Below, in pieces: positions 52,777-61,108 of a DNA stretch of 64,000 nucleotides; position 1 is the stretch's first letter, and each line of letters begins with the position of its first letter. Source of the DNA: Burkholderia mayonis (lineage in GTDB: Bacteria > Pseudomonadota > Gammaproteobacteria > Burkholderiales > Burkholderiaceae); the NCBI RefSeq assembly GCF_001523745.2, contig NZ_CP013386.1, positions 434,001 through 498,000 on the forward strand, given 5' to 3'. The translations under genes and the position numbers were made by a program. Under the pieces are notes generated by a model. The model did not search any database, had not been told where the DNA came from, and saw nothing but the letters and a program-made list of their open reading frames with translations.

Positions 52777-53895
52777 ATGTCCGATTCCACCAGCCCGAGC
52801 CGTTTCGCGCACGTCGATGCGATGCGCGCCGTTGCCGTGCTGTTCGTCATGTGGACTCACTACGCGGAGTTGTTCGACAATCTCGCGGGCTCGCAGCATG
52901 TGCTCGATGCGCTGCAGCGCTCGGTGAATTTCGGTCGCATCGGCGTCGTCATTTTCTTTTGCATCAGCGGAATGCTGATTCCGACGAGCCTGCGCGGCGC
53001 GCCGTCGGAGGGCACGCGCCGCTTCGTCGTGCGTCGTTTTTTTCGGCTCTACCCGGCGTTCTGGCTGTCGCTGCCGCTCGGTTATCTCGTGTACTGGCTG
53101 TTGTTCGGGCTGCGAATGGATGCGGCCGGCCTGCTCTCGAACCTGACGATGATCCCGACTGTGTTCGGTCGAGATCCGGTGATGGGGCACTACTGGACGC
53201 TCGAAACCGAGCTGTACTTCTATGTGCTGTGCGTACTGCTGTTCAACATCGATGCGCTGCATCGGATGCGCGCCCTGTGCGCGGTCTGCGCGGGACTGTG
53301 CGTGCTCTTCGTCGTGACATCGGCGCTGCGGATCGTTCCGGCGGACGCGCTCGGCCAGTACAAGGGGATGCTCTATCACCTCGCGATCATGTTCTGGGGC
53401 GCGTGCTTCCGGCAGGCGTACGAGGCGCCGCTGAAGACGTTCGCGCCGATGCGCGGCCGCTTTCCGCTCACGTATCGCGCGGCGACGATCGCGCTCGGCG
53501 TGCTCATCGTCGCGATCTCGCTGCTGATGGCGGCCGCAAACTGGCGGCATCGCGATTTCGTGCATGTTTCCGCGTCGCTCGGCTACGTATTCGGCGTCGC
53601 GATTTTCGTTGCGCTCGCAACGGTATTGAAGATTCGTCTGCGGCTCTTCGCGTGGCTCGGCGAGATCAGTTACTCGATCTATCTGCTGCACGGCATTCCG
53701 CTGTATCTGTTGCTGTGGATGTGCGAGCGACACGGAATCACGGATCTGCCGCTCGGCGTCTACATGGCTCTGCCGGTTCTGCCGGCGATCGCGCTGTCGT
53801 GGGTGAGCTATCGGTTCTGCGAGGCGCCGTTCGTGCGCTTCGCGCACGCGTTGACGCCGAAGCGTCGCGTCGACGCAGCGACGGCGAAAGTCTGA
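52777..53895 (+). CDS. Acyltransferase 3 (OafA/YrhL-type) membrane protein
   Basis: The 372-residue integral membrane protein starts MSDSTSPSRFAHVDAMRAVA, with the family's RAVAVLFVMWTH opening; the His after the first helix is the catalytic candidate. About ten membrane helices follow, including GVVIFFCISGMLIPTSLRG and ISYSIYLLHGIPLYLLLWM. Such enzymes transfer acyl groups to surface sugars. The neighbouring genes give no substrate. The start at 52777 is chosen because upstream in-frame sequence is Arg-rich and unlike the family. Confidence 0.88.
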   Translation: MSDSTSPSRFAHVDAMRAVAVLFVMWTHYAELFDNLAGSQHVLDALQRSVNFGRIGVVIFFCISGMLIPTSLRGAPSEGTRRFVVRRFFRLYPAFWLSLPLGYLVYWLLFGLRMDAAGLLSNLTMIPTVFGRDPVMGHYWTLETELYFYVLCVLLFNIDALHRMRALCAVCAGLCVLFVVTSALRIVPADALGQYKGMLYHLAIMFWGACFRQAYEAPLKTFAPMRGRFPLTYRAATIALGVLIVAISLLMAAANWRHRDFVHVSASLGYVFGVAIFVALATVLKIRLRLFAWLGEISYSIYLLHGIPLYLLLWMCERHGITDLPLGVYMALPVLPAIALSWVSYRFCEAPFVRFAHALTPKRRVDAATAKV

Positions 53896-54303
53896 AGCGC
53901 GGGGGGCGCTTGCGGCGGCGCACGGCGAGCGCTGAGCCTTGCGCGCCGGTCGTCGAGTGCCGCGTCGATCGGTTGGGGCGCGATGATGTTCCGCATTCTG
54001 CGTACGACAGCCGACGTCCGATGTTCGACGGCAGCGTGTCGCACATGTGGCGCATGTAGCGCATGTGGCACATGACGCACCGTGCGAGATTCGACTTACG
54101 GCGCGTGACCTTCGACGATCGACATTCGATACGCGCCGCCGCACGCGCAGCGCTGCTGCAGACCACATCGACCATCGGCACACAAAACCGCATGCGCCAT
54201 CGTCGTGCGCCAAGCGCTTTTTTGCCGGCCGAGTGCAAAGCGCGGTACTGTGTCGTCCGCGGCGCGTCGCGCCGCCTGTCGACTCAACGATTCCCGATTC
54301 CTT
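53896..54303. other. Gap with a short 9-bp tandem repeat
   Basis: About 410 bases without a supported gene. Around 54041-54080 an imperfect 9-base unit (CGCATGTGG and close variants) recurs about four times, giving repeated CATGT/ACATG motifs. The unit is a multiple of three but no coding frame is supported. Confidence 0.55.
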
Positions 54304-55440
54304 GTGACTGCCTTTCCCGAATTCCATTGGACCGACGCCGACGGCGTCGAGCACGCCGTTCGCTGGCGCTCCGAAGCCGGCTCGCCGCCGCCGCGCCGCG
54401 CGGTCGTGGCCGACGACCGCACGACGGCCGACGCTGCGTACCGCCTCGCCTGCGAAGGGACAGCGCTCGTCTGGCAGGGCGACTTCCAGAATGCGCGCCA
54501 GCTGCTGCAGGCGCTCGCGCGCCGGATCGAGCGCAAGCCGAAGAAGACGAAGCCGGCCGCGACGCCCGTCGACGCGTTCAATCTCCACCGGATGGCGCAG
54601 GCGCAACGCGCACGCACGCTCGGGATGCTGCTTATTCCGCTCGAAGCCGACTATTCGATCGCGCTGCGCCGCGCGCCGGATCTGCGGGCTGCATGCGAAG
54701 AGGCGTACGGCGCGGGCGGCGAGCGTTCGATCGCGTCGCTGCGCGAGCTGCTCGGCATCGTCGGCGCGCACGAATGGCGCAAGAAGGGCGTGCCGCTCGC
54801 CGCGCTCGGCGGCGAGCGGATTCATCCGCACTACGGCGTGTTCTCGCCTGTGCGCGGCGAGTACGTGGATCTCGTCGCGCGTGCGCCGCTGCCGTCGACG
54901 TCGCTCGCGTTCGACATCGGCGTCGGCACCGGCGTGCTCGCCGTGGTGCTCGCGTCGCGCGGCGTCGAACGCATCGTCGCGACCGATCAGGACCCGCGTG
55001 CGCTCGCGTGCGCGGCGGAGAACGTCGCGCGGCTCGGCTACGCGTCGCAGGTCGAGATCGTCGAAGCCGATCTGTTTCCCGAAGGGCGCGCGCCGCTCAT
55101 CGTCTGCAATCCGCCTTGGGTGCCCGCGCGGCCGAGCTCGCCGCTCGAATACGCGGTCTACGATCCGGACAGCCGGATGCTGAAGGGCTTTCTCGCGGGG
55201 CTCGCCGCGCATCTCGCGCCGGGCGGCGAGGGCTGGCTGATCCTGTCGGACTTCGCGGAGCATCTCGGCCTGCGCACGCGCGACGAATTGCGCGGCTGGA
55301 TCGATGCGGCGGGCTTGACTGTCGTTGGCCGCGACGACGTGAAGCCCGTTCATCCGAAGGCGTCGGACCCCGCCGATCCGCTGCATCGCGCGCGGGCGGC
55401 CGAGACGACGTCGCTCTGGCGTCTCGCCGTACGCCGCTGA
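54304..55440 (+). CDS. SAM-dependent methyltransferase (small-domain MTS type)
   Basis: The 378-residue product has an N-terminal helical domain and a C-terminal class I methyltransferase: motif I FDIGVGTGVLAVVLASRG, ATDQDPRALACAAENVARLG and motif IV CNPPWVPARPSS. The NPPW motif is that of enzymes methylating ribosomal proteins, release factors or RNA bases. I use GTG 54304 since the sequence after it is protein-like and that before it is not; no strong ribosome-binding site is seen. Another methyltransferase gene follows 132 bases downstream. Confidence 0.8.
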   Translation: MTAFPEFHWTDADGVEHAVRWRSEAGSPPPRRAVVADDRTTADAAYRLACEGTALVWQGDFQNARQLLQALARRIERKPKKTKPAATPVDAFNLHRMAQAQRARTLGMLLIPLEADYSIALRRAPDLRAACEEAYGAGGERSIASLRELLGIVGAHEWRKKGVPLAALGGERIHPHYGVFSPVRGEYVDLVARAPLPSTSLAFDIGVGTGVLAVVLASRGVERIVATDQDPRALACAAENVARLGYASQVEIVEADLFPEGRAPLIVCNPPWVPARPSSPLEYAVYDPDSRMLKGFLAGLAAHLAPGGEGWLILSDFAEHLGLRTRDELRGWIDAAGLTVVGRDDVKPVHPKASDPADPLHRARAAETTSLWRLAVRR

Positions 55441-55572
55441 GCCGGCTCGCGTGACGCGGACCGGGGCGGCGCGCGCCGTTTTAGGTAAACTGTGACGCTT
55501 CCACGCACGCTTTGATGCCGCCCACCGCCGCCCGACGCTTGCTTCGAGCGGCCGCCGGCCTGCCTCCTCCCG

Positions 55573-56466
55573 ATGTCGACCAAGACTTACGAAATCCGCC
55601 CGAACCAGTCGATCGAACTGCTGAAGGAACTGCACATCCTGACGCGCGACGGCAAGCTGAACCAGGACAGCCGCCGCAAGCTGAAGCAGGTGTATCACCT
55701 GTTCCAGTTCATCGAGCCGCTGCTCGCCGACGTCGCGGGGGACAAGGGGGGCGTGACGCTCGTCGATCACGGCGCGGGCAAGTCGTATCTCGGCTTCATT
55801 CTGTACGACCTGTTCTTCAAGGCGCGCCCGCTCGCCGGTTCGCACATCTACGGCATCGAAACGCGCGAGGAGCTCGTCGCGCGCTCGACCGGGCTTGCCG
55901 AGCGGCTCGGCTTCGGCGGGATGTCGTTCCTGAATCTGTCGGTTGCCGATTCGATCGCGTCGCCGCGACTGCCGGATACGGTCGACGTCGTCACCGCGCT
56001 GCACGCGTGCGACACCGCGACCGACGACGCGATCCGCTTCGCGCTCGCGAAGCGCGCGCGGTACATCGTGCTCGTGCCATGCTGCCAGGCGGAGGTCGCG
56101 GGCGTGCTGCGCAAGAACAAGGGGAAGTCGCTCGCGAATGCGCTGACCGAAGTGTGGCGGCATCCGCTGCACACGCGTGAGTTCGGCAGTCAGATCACCA
56201 ACGTGCTGCGCTGCCTGCAGCTCGAGGCGCACGGCTATCAGGTGAACGTGACGGAGCTCGTCGGATGGGAGCATTCGATGAAGAACGAGCTCATCATCGC
56301 CCAATACAAGAACCTGCCGCGGCGCAAGCCGAGCGAGCGGCTCAACGAGATCCTCGACATGTTCGGGCTCGCGGAGCTGCACGAACGCTTCTTCGCGCCT
56401 GCCGCGCAACCGGCCGATGCCGCGCAGGCCGAATCGGCCGCCGCCGAGTTTGAGCCGCGGGCATGA
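55573..56466 (+). CDS. Class I methyltransferase (METTL25/GSTCD-like domain)
   Basis: The 297-residue protein starts MSTKTYEIRPNQSIELLKEL and carries SAM motif VDHGAGKSYLGF, TALHACDTATDDAIR and VLVPCCQAEVA. This set of motifs marks the methyltransferase domain shared with eukaryotic METTL25 and GSTCD, thought to act on RNA. It follows another methyltransferase gene in the same direction, but without overlap; an operon is possible. Confidence 0.8.
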   Translation: MSTKTYEIRPNQSIELLKELHILTRDGKLNQDSRRKLKQVYHLFQFIEPLLADVAGDKGGVTLVDHGAGKSYLGFILYDLFFKARPLAGSHIYGIETREELVARSTGLAERLGFGGMSFLNLSVADSIASPRLPDTVDVVTALHACDTATDDAIRFALAKRARYIVLVPCCQAEVAGVLRKNKGKSLANALTEVWRHPLHTREFGSQITNVLRCLQLEAHGYQVNVTELVGWEHSMKNELIIAQYKNLPRRKPSERLNEILDMFGLAELHERFFAPAAQPADAAQAESAAAEFEPRA

Positions 56467-56535
56467 CTTGCGGCGCGTGACGCGCCGCATGCGGTGTTCG
56501 GTGCGAAATCGCTTCGCGTGTCGCGCCGCTTCGCG

Positions 56536-57117
56536 CTATTTCGCGTCTTCTTCGTCCTCGCCGCGCTGCGCGATCCAGTCGCGCCAGCCCGCATGGCCGA
56601 GGCGCCGCAGCGTCGCTTGATTGCGTTCGTAGATGTCGGCCGCGTCCGGGAACGCGTCGACGGCCCGCTCGATGCTCGCTTCGCGCAGCAAGTGCAGGAT
56701 CGGATACGGCGCGCGGTTCGTGTAGTTTTCAATGTCGTCGGACTCGGTGCCGTCGAACTGATAGTGCGGATGGAAGCTCGCGATCTGCAACGTGCCTTCG
56801 AGCCCCAGTTGCTGCAAGAGGCGATCGGCGAACCAGAGCGCGTCGTTGTAGTCGAGGAAATCGCCGAACGTGTTCGGGAAGATCAGCAGCGTCGTGTCGA
56901 TTTCGTCCGGATCGGCGGCTTCGAGGCGCCGCAGCTCGCGCTCGAGATCGGTCAGCGCCGCTTCCAGCGACGTCGCGCGGCTGATCGCGTAGCGGATCTG
57001 ACGCTTCACGTGGACGCTCTTCGCGAACGGGCACAGGTTGAGCCCGATCACCGCACGCGTCAGCCAGTGGCGCGTGGCGGCGAGGATCTCTGCATCGGAC
57101 GGAAAGACTTCGGTCAT
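56536..57117 (-). CDS. DUF1415 family protein
   Basis: The 193-residue product has the DUF1415 signature: HWLTRAVIGLNLCPFAKSVH near the N-terminus, TTLLIFPNTFGDFLDYND, then SFHPHYQFDGTESDDIENYT and NRAPYPILHLLRE. The family is common in proteobacteria and without assigned function. I use ATG 57117; a TTG at 57141 would add eight residues. It is convergent to the methyltransferase gene. Confidence 0.88.
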   Translation of the reverse strand: MTEVFPSDAEILAATRHWLTRAVIGLNLCPFAKSVHVKRQIRYAISRATSLEAALTDLERELRRLEAADPDEIDTTLLIFPNTFGDFLDYNDALWFADRLLQQLGLEGTLQIASFHPHYQFDGTESDDIENYTNRAPYPILHLLREASIERAVDAFPDAADIYERNQATLRRLGHAGWRDWIAQRGEDEEDAK

Positions 57118-57512
57118 GGCGGGCAACGGCGTGGCGGTCAAGCCGCGATTGTAGCGGGCGGGGGCGGGGCGGCATGCGTCGGCGCGTCGCGCTTCGGATG
57201 CGGCGCTTGGTCGGCGTGGTCACGGCTGGCTTGCGCCGATGTGTGCCCGACGCTGGCGAGCGCGCGGCGATATGGCGGGGCAATGTTGCGGCGTGCGGCT
57301 TTTTTGCGACCCCGGCGGCAAGCGCATGACGCGGCGATTTCCGCCGTTACGGCGGTCGGCCAATCAGCTGATCCGGGAATCCGGGAATCGGCAATTCGAC
57401 CAATCAGCGTATCGACCATTCGGCAATTCGACCAATCGACCAATCGGCGAATCGGCGAATCCACCGTCACACCTCGCGCCGCTTTGGCAGTCGCGCATTT
57501 GCCGGCATCGCA
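57118..57512. other. Gap with imperfect AATCGG/AATTCG repeats
   Basis: About 395 bases with no supported gene. Between about 57375 and 57472 short units recur; a 17-base sequence, CGGCAATTCGACCAATC, is present exactly at 57389-57405 and 57421-57437 (32 bases apart), with partial copies around it. This looks like a local variable tandem repeat. Confidence 0.65.
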
Positions 57513-58142
57513 TCACGCGCACGCCGCGTCGATCAATTGCCGCGCGACGCGCGGCGCGCAGCCGATCGGGGACGCGCCCGGCCGATATGTCTGACTCGCC
57601 GCGTAAATTCCTTCGATCAGCAGGGCGAGCGCGTCGGCGAGCGCCTGCGGCTCGCGCGCGCCCGCCGCTTCCGATAGCGCGACGAGCCGCGTCATCAGCC
57701 GATCCTTGTTGTCGGCGACCGCGAGCCGCACCGGATGATCGAGTTCCGAAAACTCGGTCGCGACGTTGACGAACGGACAGCCGCGATAGCCGGGTTGCGT
57801 CGCGCGCTGCGCGAGGTCGTCGAAATACTGGACGAGTTGCGCCTTCGGATCGCCCGGATGCTTGGCGGCGCTCGTGTCGAAGCGCTCGAAGAAGCACGCG
57901 TCCATTCGGTCGAGATACGCGAGCACGAGCTCGTCCTTCGACGCGAACTGCCGGTACAGGCTCATCTTGTTGACGCCCGCGCGTTCGACGACCGCGTCGA
58001 CGCCCACCGCGCGAATCCCCTCCTGATAGAAGAGCTCTTCCGCCGCGCGCAGCAGATGCTGCTGTGCTTCAGCGCCCGCGATCTGGGTGCTGCGCGGCCG
58101 GCGGCCGGCCGGCTTGGCGGCTTTGGCGACGGTGGTGACCAT
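57513..58142 (-). CDS. TetR-family repressor
   Basis: The 209-residue protein has a basic N-terminal stretch, a TetR DNA-binding domain (HLLRAAEELFYQEGIRAVGV, ERAGVNKMSLYRQFASKDEL) and a helical ligand-binding part with CPFVNVATEFSE. It is divergent to a major-facilitator gene, and two related dyads lie between the two starts, one of them inside a promoter spacer. It most likely represses the transporter and itself. Confidence 0.92.
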   Translation of the reverse strand: MVTTVAKAAKPAGRRPRSTQIAGAEAQQHLLRAAEELFYQEGIRAVGVDAVVERAGVNKMSLYRQFASKDELVLAYLDRMDACFFERFDTSAAKHPGDPKAQLVQYFDDLAQRATQPGYRGCPFVNVATEFSELDHPVRLAVADNKDRLMTRLVALSEAAGAREPQALADALALLIEGIYAASQTYRPGASPIGCAPRVARQLIDAACA

Positions 58143-58172
58143 GCTCGATCCCGACTACGAAAAATTGACTGC

Positions 58173-58230
58173 TTGACATGTTACCGATCGGTCACTAGGA
58201 TCGCAACCAAATTGTGACTGATTGGTAACA
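58173..58230 (+). promoter_or_regulatory. MFS promoter with two TetR-type operators
   Basis: TTGACA (58173-58178), a 17-base spacer and TAGGAT (58196-58201) make a near-consensus sigma-70 promoter toward the transporter. The spacer itself (58179-58195) is TGTTACCGATCGGTCAC, containing the perfect palindrome ACCGATCGGT. An inverted, slightly diverged copy, GTGACTGATTGGTAACA, lies at 58214-58230. Repressor bound to the first site would block RNA polymerase directly. Confidence 0.85.
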
Positions 58231-58303
58231 AAGGTCGGCGCATCTTCCCTCAACCTCCGGTGTGTCGACGCGATCGGCGCGGCCGGTGTCAGGAGTGATC
58301 CGA

Positions 58304-59587
58304 ATGAATTGGGCGGCAAAGAGGATAGGCGGGCGTTTCCATTACGGCTGGCTCGCGGCGGCGGTGGTGTTCCTGATCCTTCTCGCGGCGGCGGGCACGC
58401 GCGCGACGCCGAGCGTGCTGATGGTGCCGCTCGAGCACGAATTCGGCTGGAGCCGCGCGGCGATCTCGCTCGCGATTTCGGTGAACATCGCGCTGTACGG
58501 GCTCACCGGGCCGTTCGCGGCGGCGGCCATGCAGCGCTTCGGCGTACGTCCGACGATCCTCGCCGCGCTCGGCGTGATGGGCGCGGGCGTCGCGCTGTCG
58601 TCGATGATGACGGCGACGTGGCAGATGGTGCTGATCTGGGGCGTGATGGTCGGCGGCGCGACGGGCGTCGCGGCGCTCACGCTGTCGGCGACGTTCGTGA
58701 CCCGCTGGTTCGTCGCGCGGCGCGGCCTCGTGATGGGACTCTTGACCGCGAGCTCCGCGACGGGCCAGCTCGTGTTTCTGCCGATGCTCGCGGCGATCGC
58801 GCAGCGCCACGGCTGGCGGCCCGTCGTGCTGACAGTCGCGGTGGCGGTGGCGATCGCGGTGCCGCTCGTCGCGCTGCTGCTGCCGGAGCGGCCATCCGAC
58901 GTCGGGCTGCGCCCGTACGGCGAGCCCGCCGACGCGCCGCGCACGGACGATGGCGCGAGGCGCAACCCGATCGCGGTCGCGTTCGGTACGCTCGCGATGG
59001 CGTCGAAGACGCGCGATTTCTGGCTATTGTTCATGAGCTTCTTCATCTGCGGCGCGAGCACGAACGGCTACGTCGGCACGCACCTGATTGCGATGTGCAG
59101 CGATTACGGGATGACGGAAGTGCAGGGTGCGTCGCTGCTCGCCGCGATGGGCGTGTTCGACCTGATCGGCACGACGATGTCCGGCTGGCTGTCCGACCGC
59201 TACGACAGCCGCGTGCTGCTGTTTTGGTATTACGGGCTGCGCGGGTTGTCGCTGATCTATCTGCCGCATGCATTCGGCATCGACTTCTTCGGGCTGCCGC
59301 TCTTCGCGGTGTTCTACGGGCTCGACTGGATCGCGACCGTGCCGCCCACCGTGCGCCTCGCGACCGACGCGTATGGCAAGGACGCGGCGCCCGTGGTGTT
59401 CGGCTGGATCGTCGCGGGCCACCAGCTCGGCGCGGCGTTCGCGGCGCTCGGCGCCGGCATGTTGCGCGCGAGCCTCGGCACGTACACGGTCGCGTCGATG
59501 ATCTCTGGCGGGCTGTGCATTGTCGGCGCGCTGATCGTGCTGCGGATCAATCGCGGGACGGCGAGGGTGTCGGCGAGCGCGGCCTGA
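58304..59587 (+). CDS. Major facilitator superfamily transporter
   Basis: The 427-residue protein has twelve predicted membrane helices in two halves joined by a cytoplasmic loop near residue 205, with the family loop motif SGWLSDRYDSR after helix 8. It resembles the oxalate/formate-antiporter-like branch (FHYGWLAAAVVFLILLAAAG start). AGGAG at 58291-58295 is 8 bases before the ATG at 58304. It is under a TetR-operator promoter; the substrate is unknown, a drug or small acid being likely. Confidence 0.88.
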   Translation: MNWAAKRIGGRFHYGWLAAAVVFLILLAAAGTRATPSVLMVPLEHEFGWSRAAISLAISVNIALYGLTGPFAAAAMQRFGVRPTILAALGVMGAGVALSSMMTATWQMVLIWGVMVGGATGVAALTLSATFVTRWFVARRGLVMGLLTASSATGQLVFLPMLAAIAQRHGWRPVVLTVAVAVAIAVPLVALLLPERPSDVGLRPYGEPADAPRTDDGARRNPIAVAFGTLAMASKTRDFWLLFMSFFICGASTNGYVGTHLIAMCSDYGMTEVQGASLLAAMGVFDLIGTTMSGWLSDRYDSRVLLFWYYGLRGLSLIYLPHAFGIDFFGLPLFAVFYGLDWIATVPPTVRLATDAYGKDAAPVVFGWIVAGHQLGAAFAALGAGMLRASLGTYTVASMISGGLCIVGALIVLRINRGTARVSASAA

Positions 59588-60074
59588 GCGGATCGAGCGG
59601 ATCGAGCGCGCCGCGCTCGGGAGACGCGCGGCGCAACCGCGGGCGGCCGGTGAAGGGCGGGCCGTGGGCGACGGGTGATGAAAAGCAAAGGGGCGGCGGA
59701 GAGTGGGGAGCCATAGTCGGAAAGCCGTAGGCGAAGGGCAAAGGCTCGGCGCTCGATTGTGCCGCCTGCCTCGGCTTCGACCGACCGGTCCGCCTTGAAA
59801 GCGCGGCGATTGCCCGCAGTGTGCGACCAGATCGCCGATCGCCGGTGATCTGGCGGCGACCCGGCGACCCGGCGACCCGGCGACCCGGCGACCCGGCGAC
59901 CCGGCGACCCGGCCACCCGGCCACCCGCCACCCGCCATCCGCCATCCGCCATCCCTTTGCGCCGCCGCCAATTTGCATTCGCGAGCGCAGTCCGGCAAGT
60001 TCCGCGACAAGCGGTTATGCTGGCGTTTCTTTTCCGGGCAACCGAGCCCTTTTTTCAAATTGGTGAGGAAACGC
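59588..60074. other. Gap before the nitroreductase gene
   Basis: About 490 bases with no supported gene; it contains the 8-bp tandem repeat listed separately. Frames through it are repeats of Gly-Arg-Arg-Val-Ala type on the reverse strand and have no family resemblance. Confidence 0.6.
59854..59953. repeat. 8-bp tandem repeat array (VNTR)
   Basis: CGGCGACC is repeated seven times in exact register (59854-59909), followed by two copies of CGGCCACC (59910-59925) and then 7-base units of CGCCACC/CGCCATC type to about 59953. Perfect short arrays like this vary in copy number between strains of the B. pseudomallei group. There are no spacers, so it is not a CRISPR. Confidence 0.95.
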
Positions 60075-60680
60075 ATGTCCGTCAAACCCGCTCCCACTTC
60101 CGTCTCGATTCACGAGCTGATCGCCGGCCGCTGGAGTCCGCGCGCGTATTCGAGCGAACCAGTCGGTGCCGATCATCTGCATGCGGTGCTCGAAGCGGCG
60201 CGCTGGGCGCCGTCCGCGTACAACGCGCAGCCGTGGCGCTTCATCGTGTTCGACCGCAGCAAGGACGAGGTCGCGTTCAAGCGCGCATTCTCGACGCTCG
60301 TGCCGTTCAACCAGGGCTGGAACGCGCCCGCGCCGGTGCTGATCGCGGTGACCGCGCACACGCTGACGTCGAAGGGCGAGCCGAGCACGACGGCGTTCTA
60401 CGACGCCGGCGCGGCCGCGATGTCGCTCGTGCTGCAGGCGCACGCGCTCGGCCTCGCCGCGCACCAGATGAGCGGCTTCGACGCGAAGGCGTTCCGCGAC
60501 GCGTTCGCGATCCCGGCCGACGTCGAGCCGCTCGCGATCATCTCGATCGGCCACTACGGCGACGCCGACAAGCTCGATCCGGTGCTGCGCGAGCGCGAGC
60601 GCGCGCCGCGCACGCGTCATCCGCTCGGCGAGGTCGTCTACGCGGACGCGTGGCAAAAGCCGTTCTCGTCGGCGGCGTGA
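60075..60680 (+). CDS. Nitroreductase-family oxidoreductase
   Basis: The 201-residue FMN-dependent enzyme contains the family hallmarks RWSPRAYSSEPV (phosphate-binding Arg-Ser-x-Arg variant), EAARWAPSAYNAQPWRFIVF and FYDAGAAAMSLVLQAHALG, ending in a GHYGDADKL strand. It would reduce nitro or quinone substrates with NAD(P)H. GAGGA precedes the ATG at 60075. Confidence 0.9.
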   Translation: MSVKPAPTSVSIHELIAGRWSPRAYSSEPVGADHLHAVLEAARWAPSAYNAQPWRFIVFDRSKDEVAFKRAFSTLVPFNQGWNAPAPVLIAVTAHTLTSKGEPSTTAFYDAGAAAMSLVLQAHALGLAAHQMSGFDAKAFRDAFAIPADVEPLAIISIGHYGDADKLDPVLRERERAPRTRHPLGEVVYADAWQKPFSSAA

Positions 60681-61108
60681 CGCAACGCAGCGCGCATGCG
60701 GCGCGCGCGGCGAGTCGATCGGTCGGGCCGCCCGCGCGCAGGTGTCGCCGATGCGGATTCGCCGCGCCGGCGCCGGCCGGATCGGCGGCGAGCGCGCGGC
60801 CGCCGATGCCGAATCGATGGGCCCGGTGACGCCGCCATCGGTCGAGGCGGTGACATAGCGCGTGCCGCCGCCGCTCGACGATATCGGCGGAACATCATCA
60901 AGCAAAAGCCTGGTCGACCGCGACGGTCGGCTATCGCGCCCGGCATGCCGGGCCGGCGCGGAGTGTCCACGCTCGGAGCTCCCCGGCCCGCGTCGTCCGC
61001 GTCGGACGCTTCCGTCCGCATCCGTCCGCGCCCCGGTTGTGACGCCGGGCGGTTTCGTGATAAAAAGCCGGTCCTTCCGTTTTCGCGCCGCCATCCGGCG
61101 CCCGCCCC
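60681..61108. other. Gap before the yegD-like gene
   Basis: About 430 bases of very G/C-rich DNA with no supported gene or repeat. Frames on both strands are Arg/Pro-rich shadows. Confidence 0.5.

Noticed and set aside
57375..57472. CRISPR-like repeat with 32-base period
   Set aside because: Only two exact 17-base copies exist and the intervening sequence is itself made of partial copies.
59854..59953. CRISPR array
   Set aside because: Units are only 8 or 7 bases with no spacers between them, and no cas gene is in the window.
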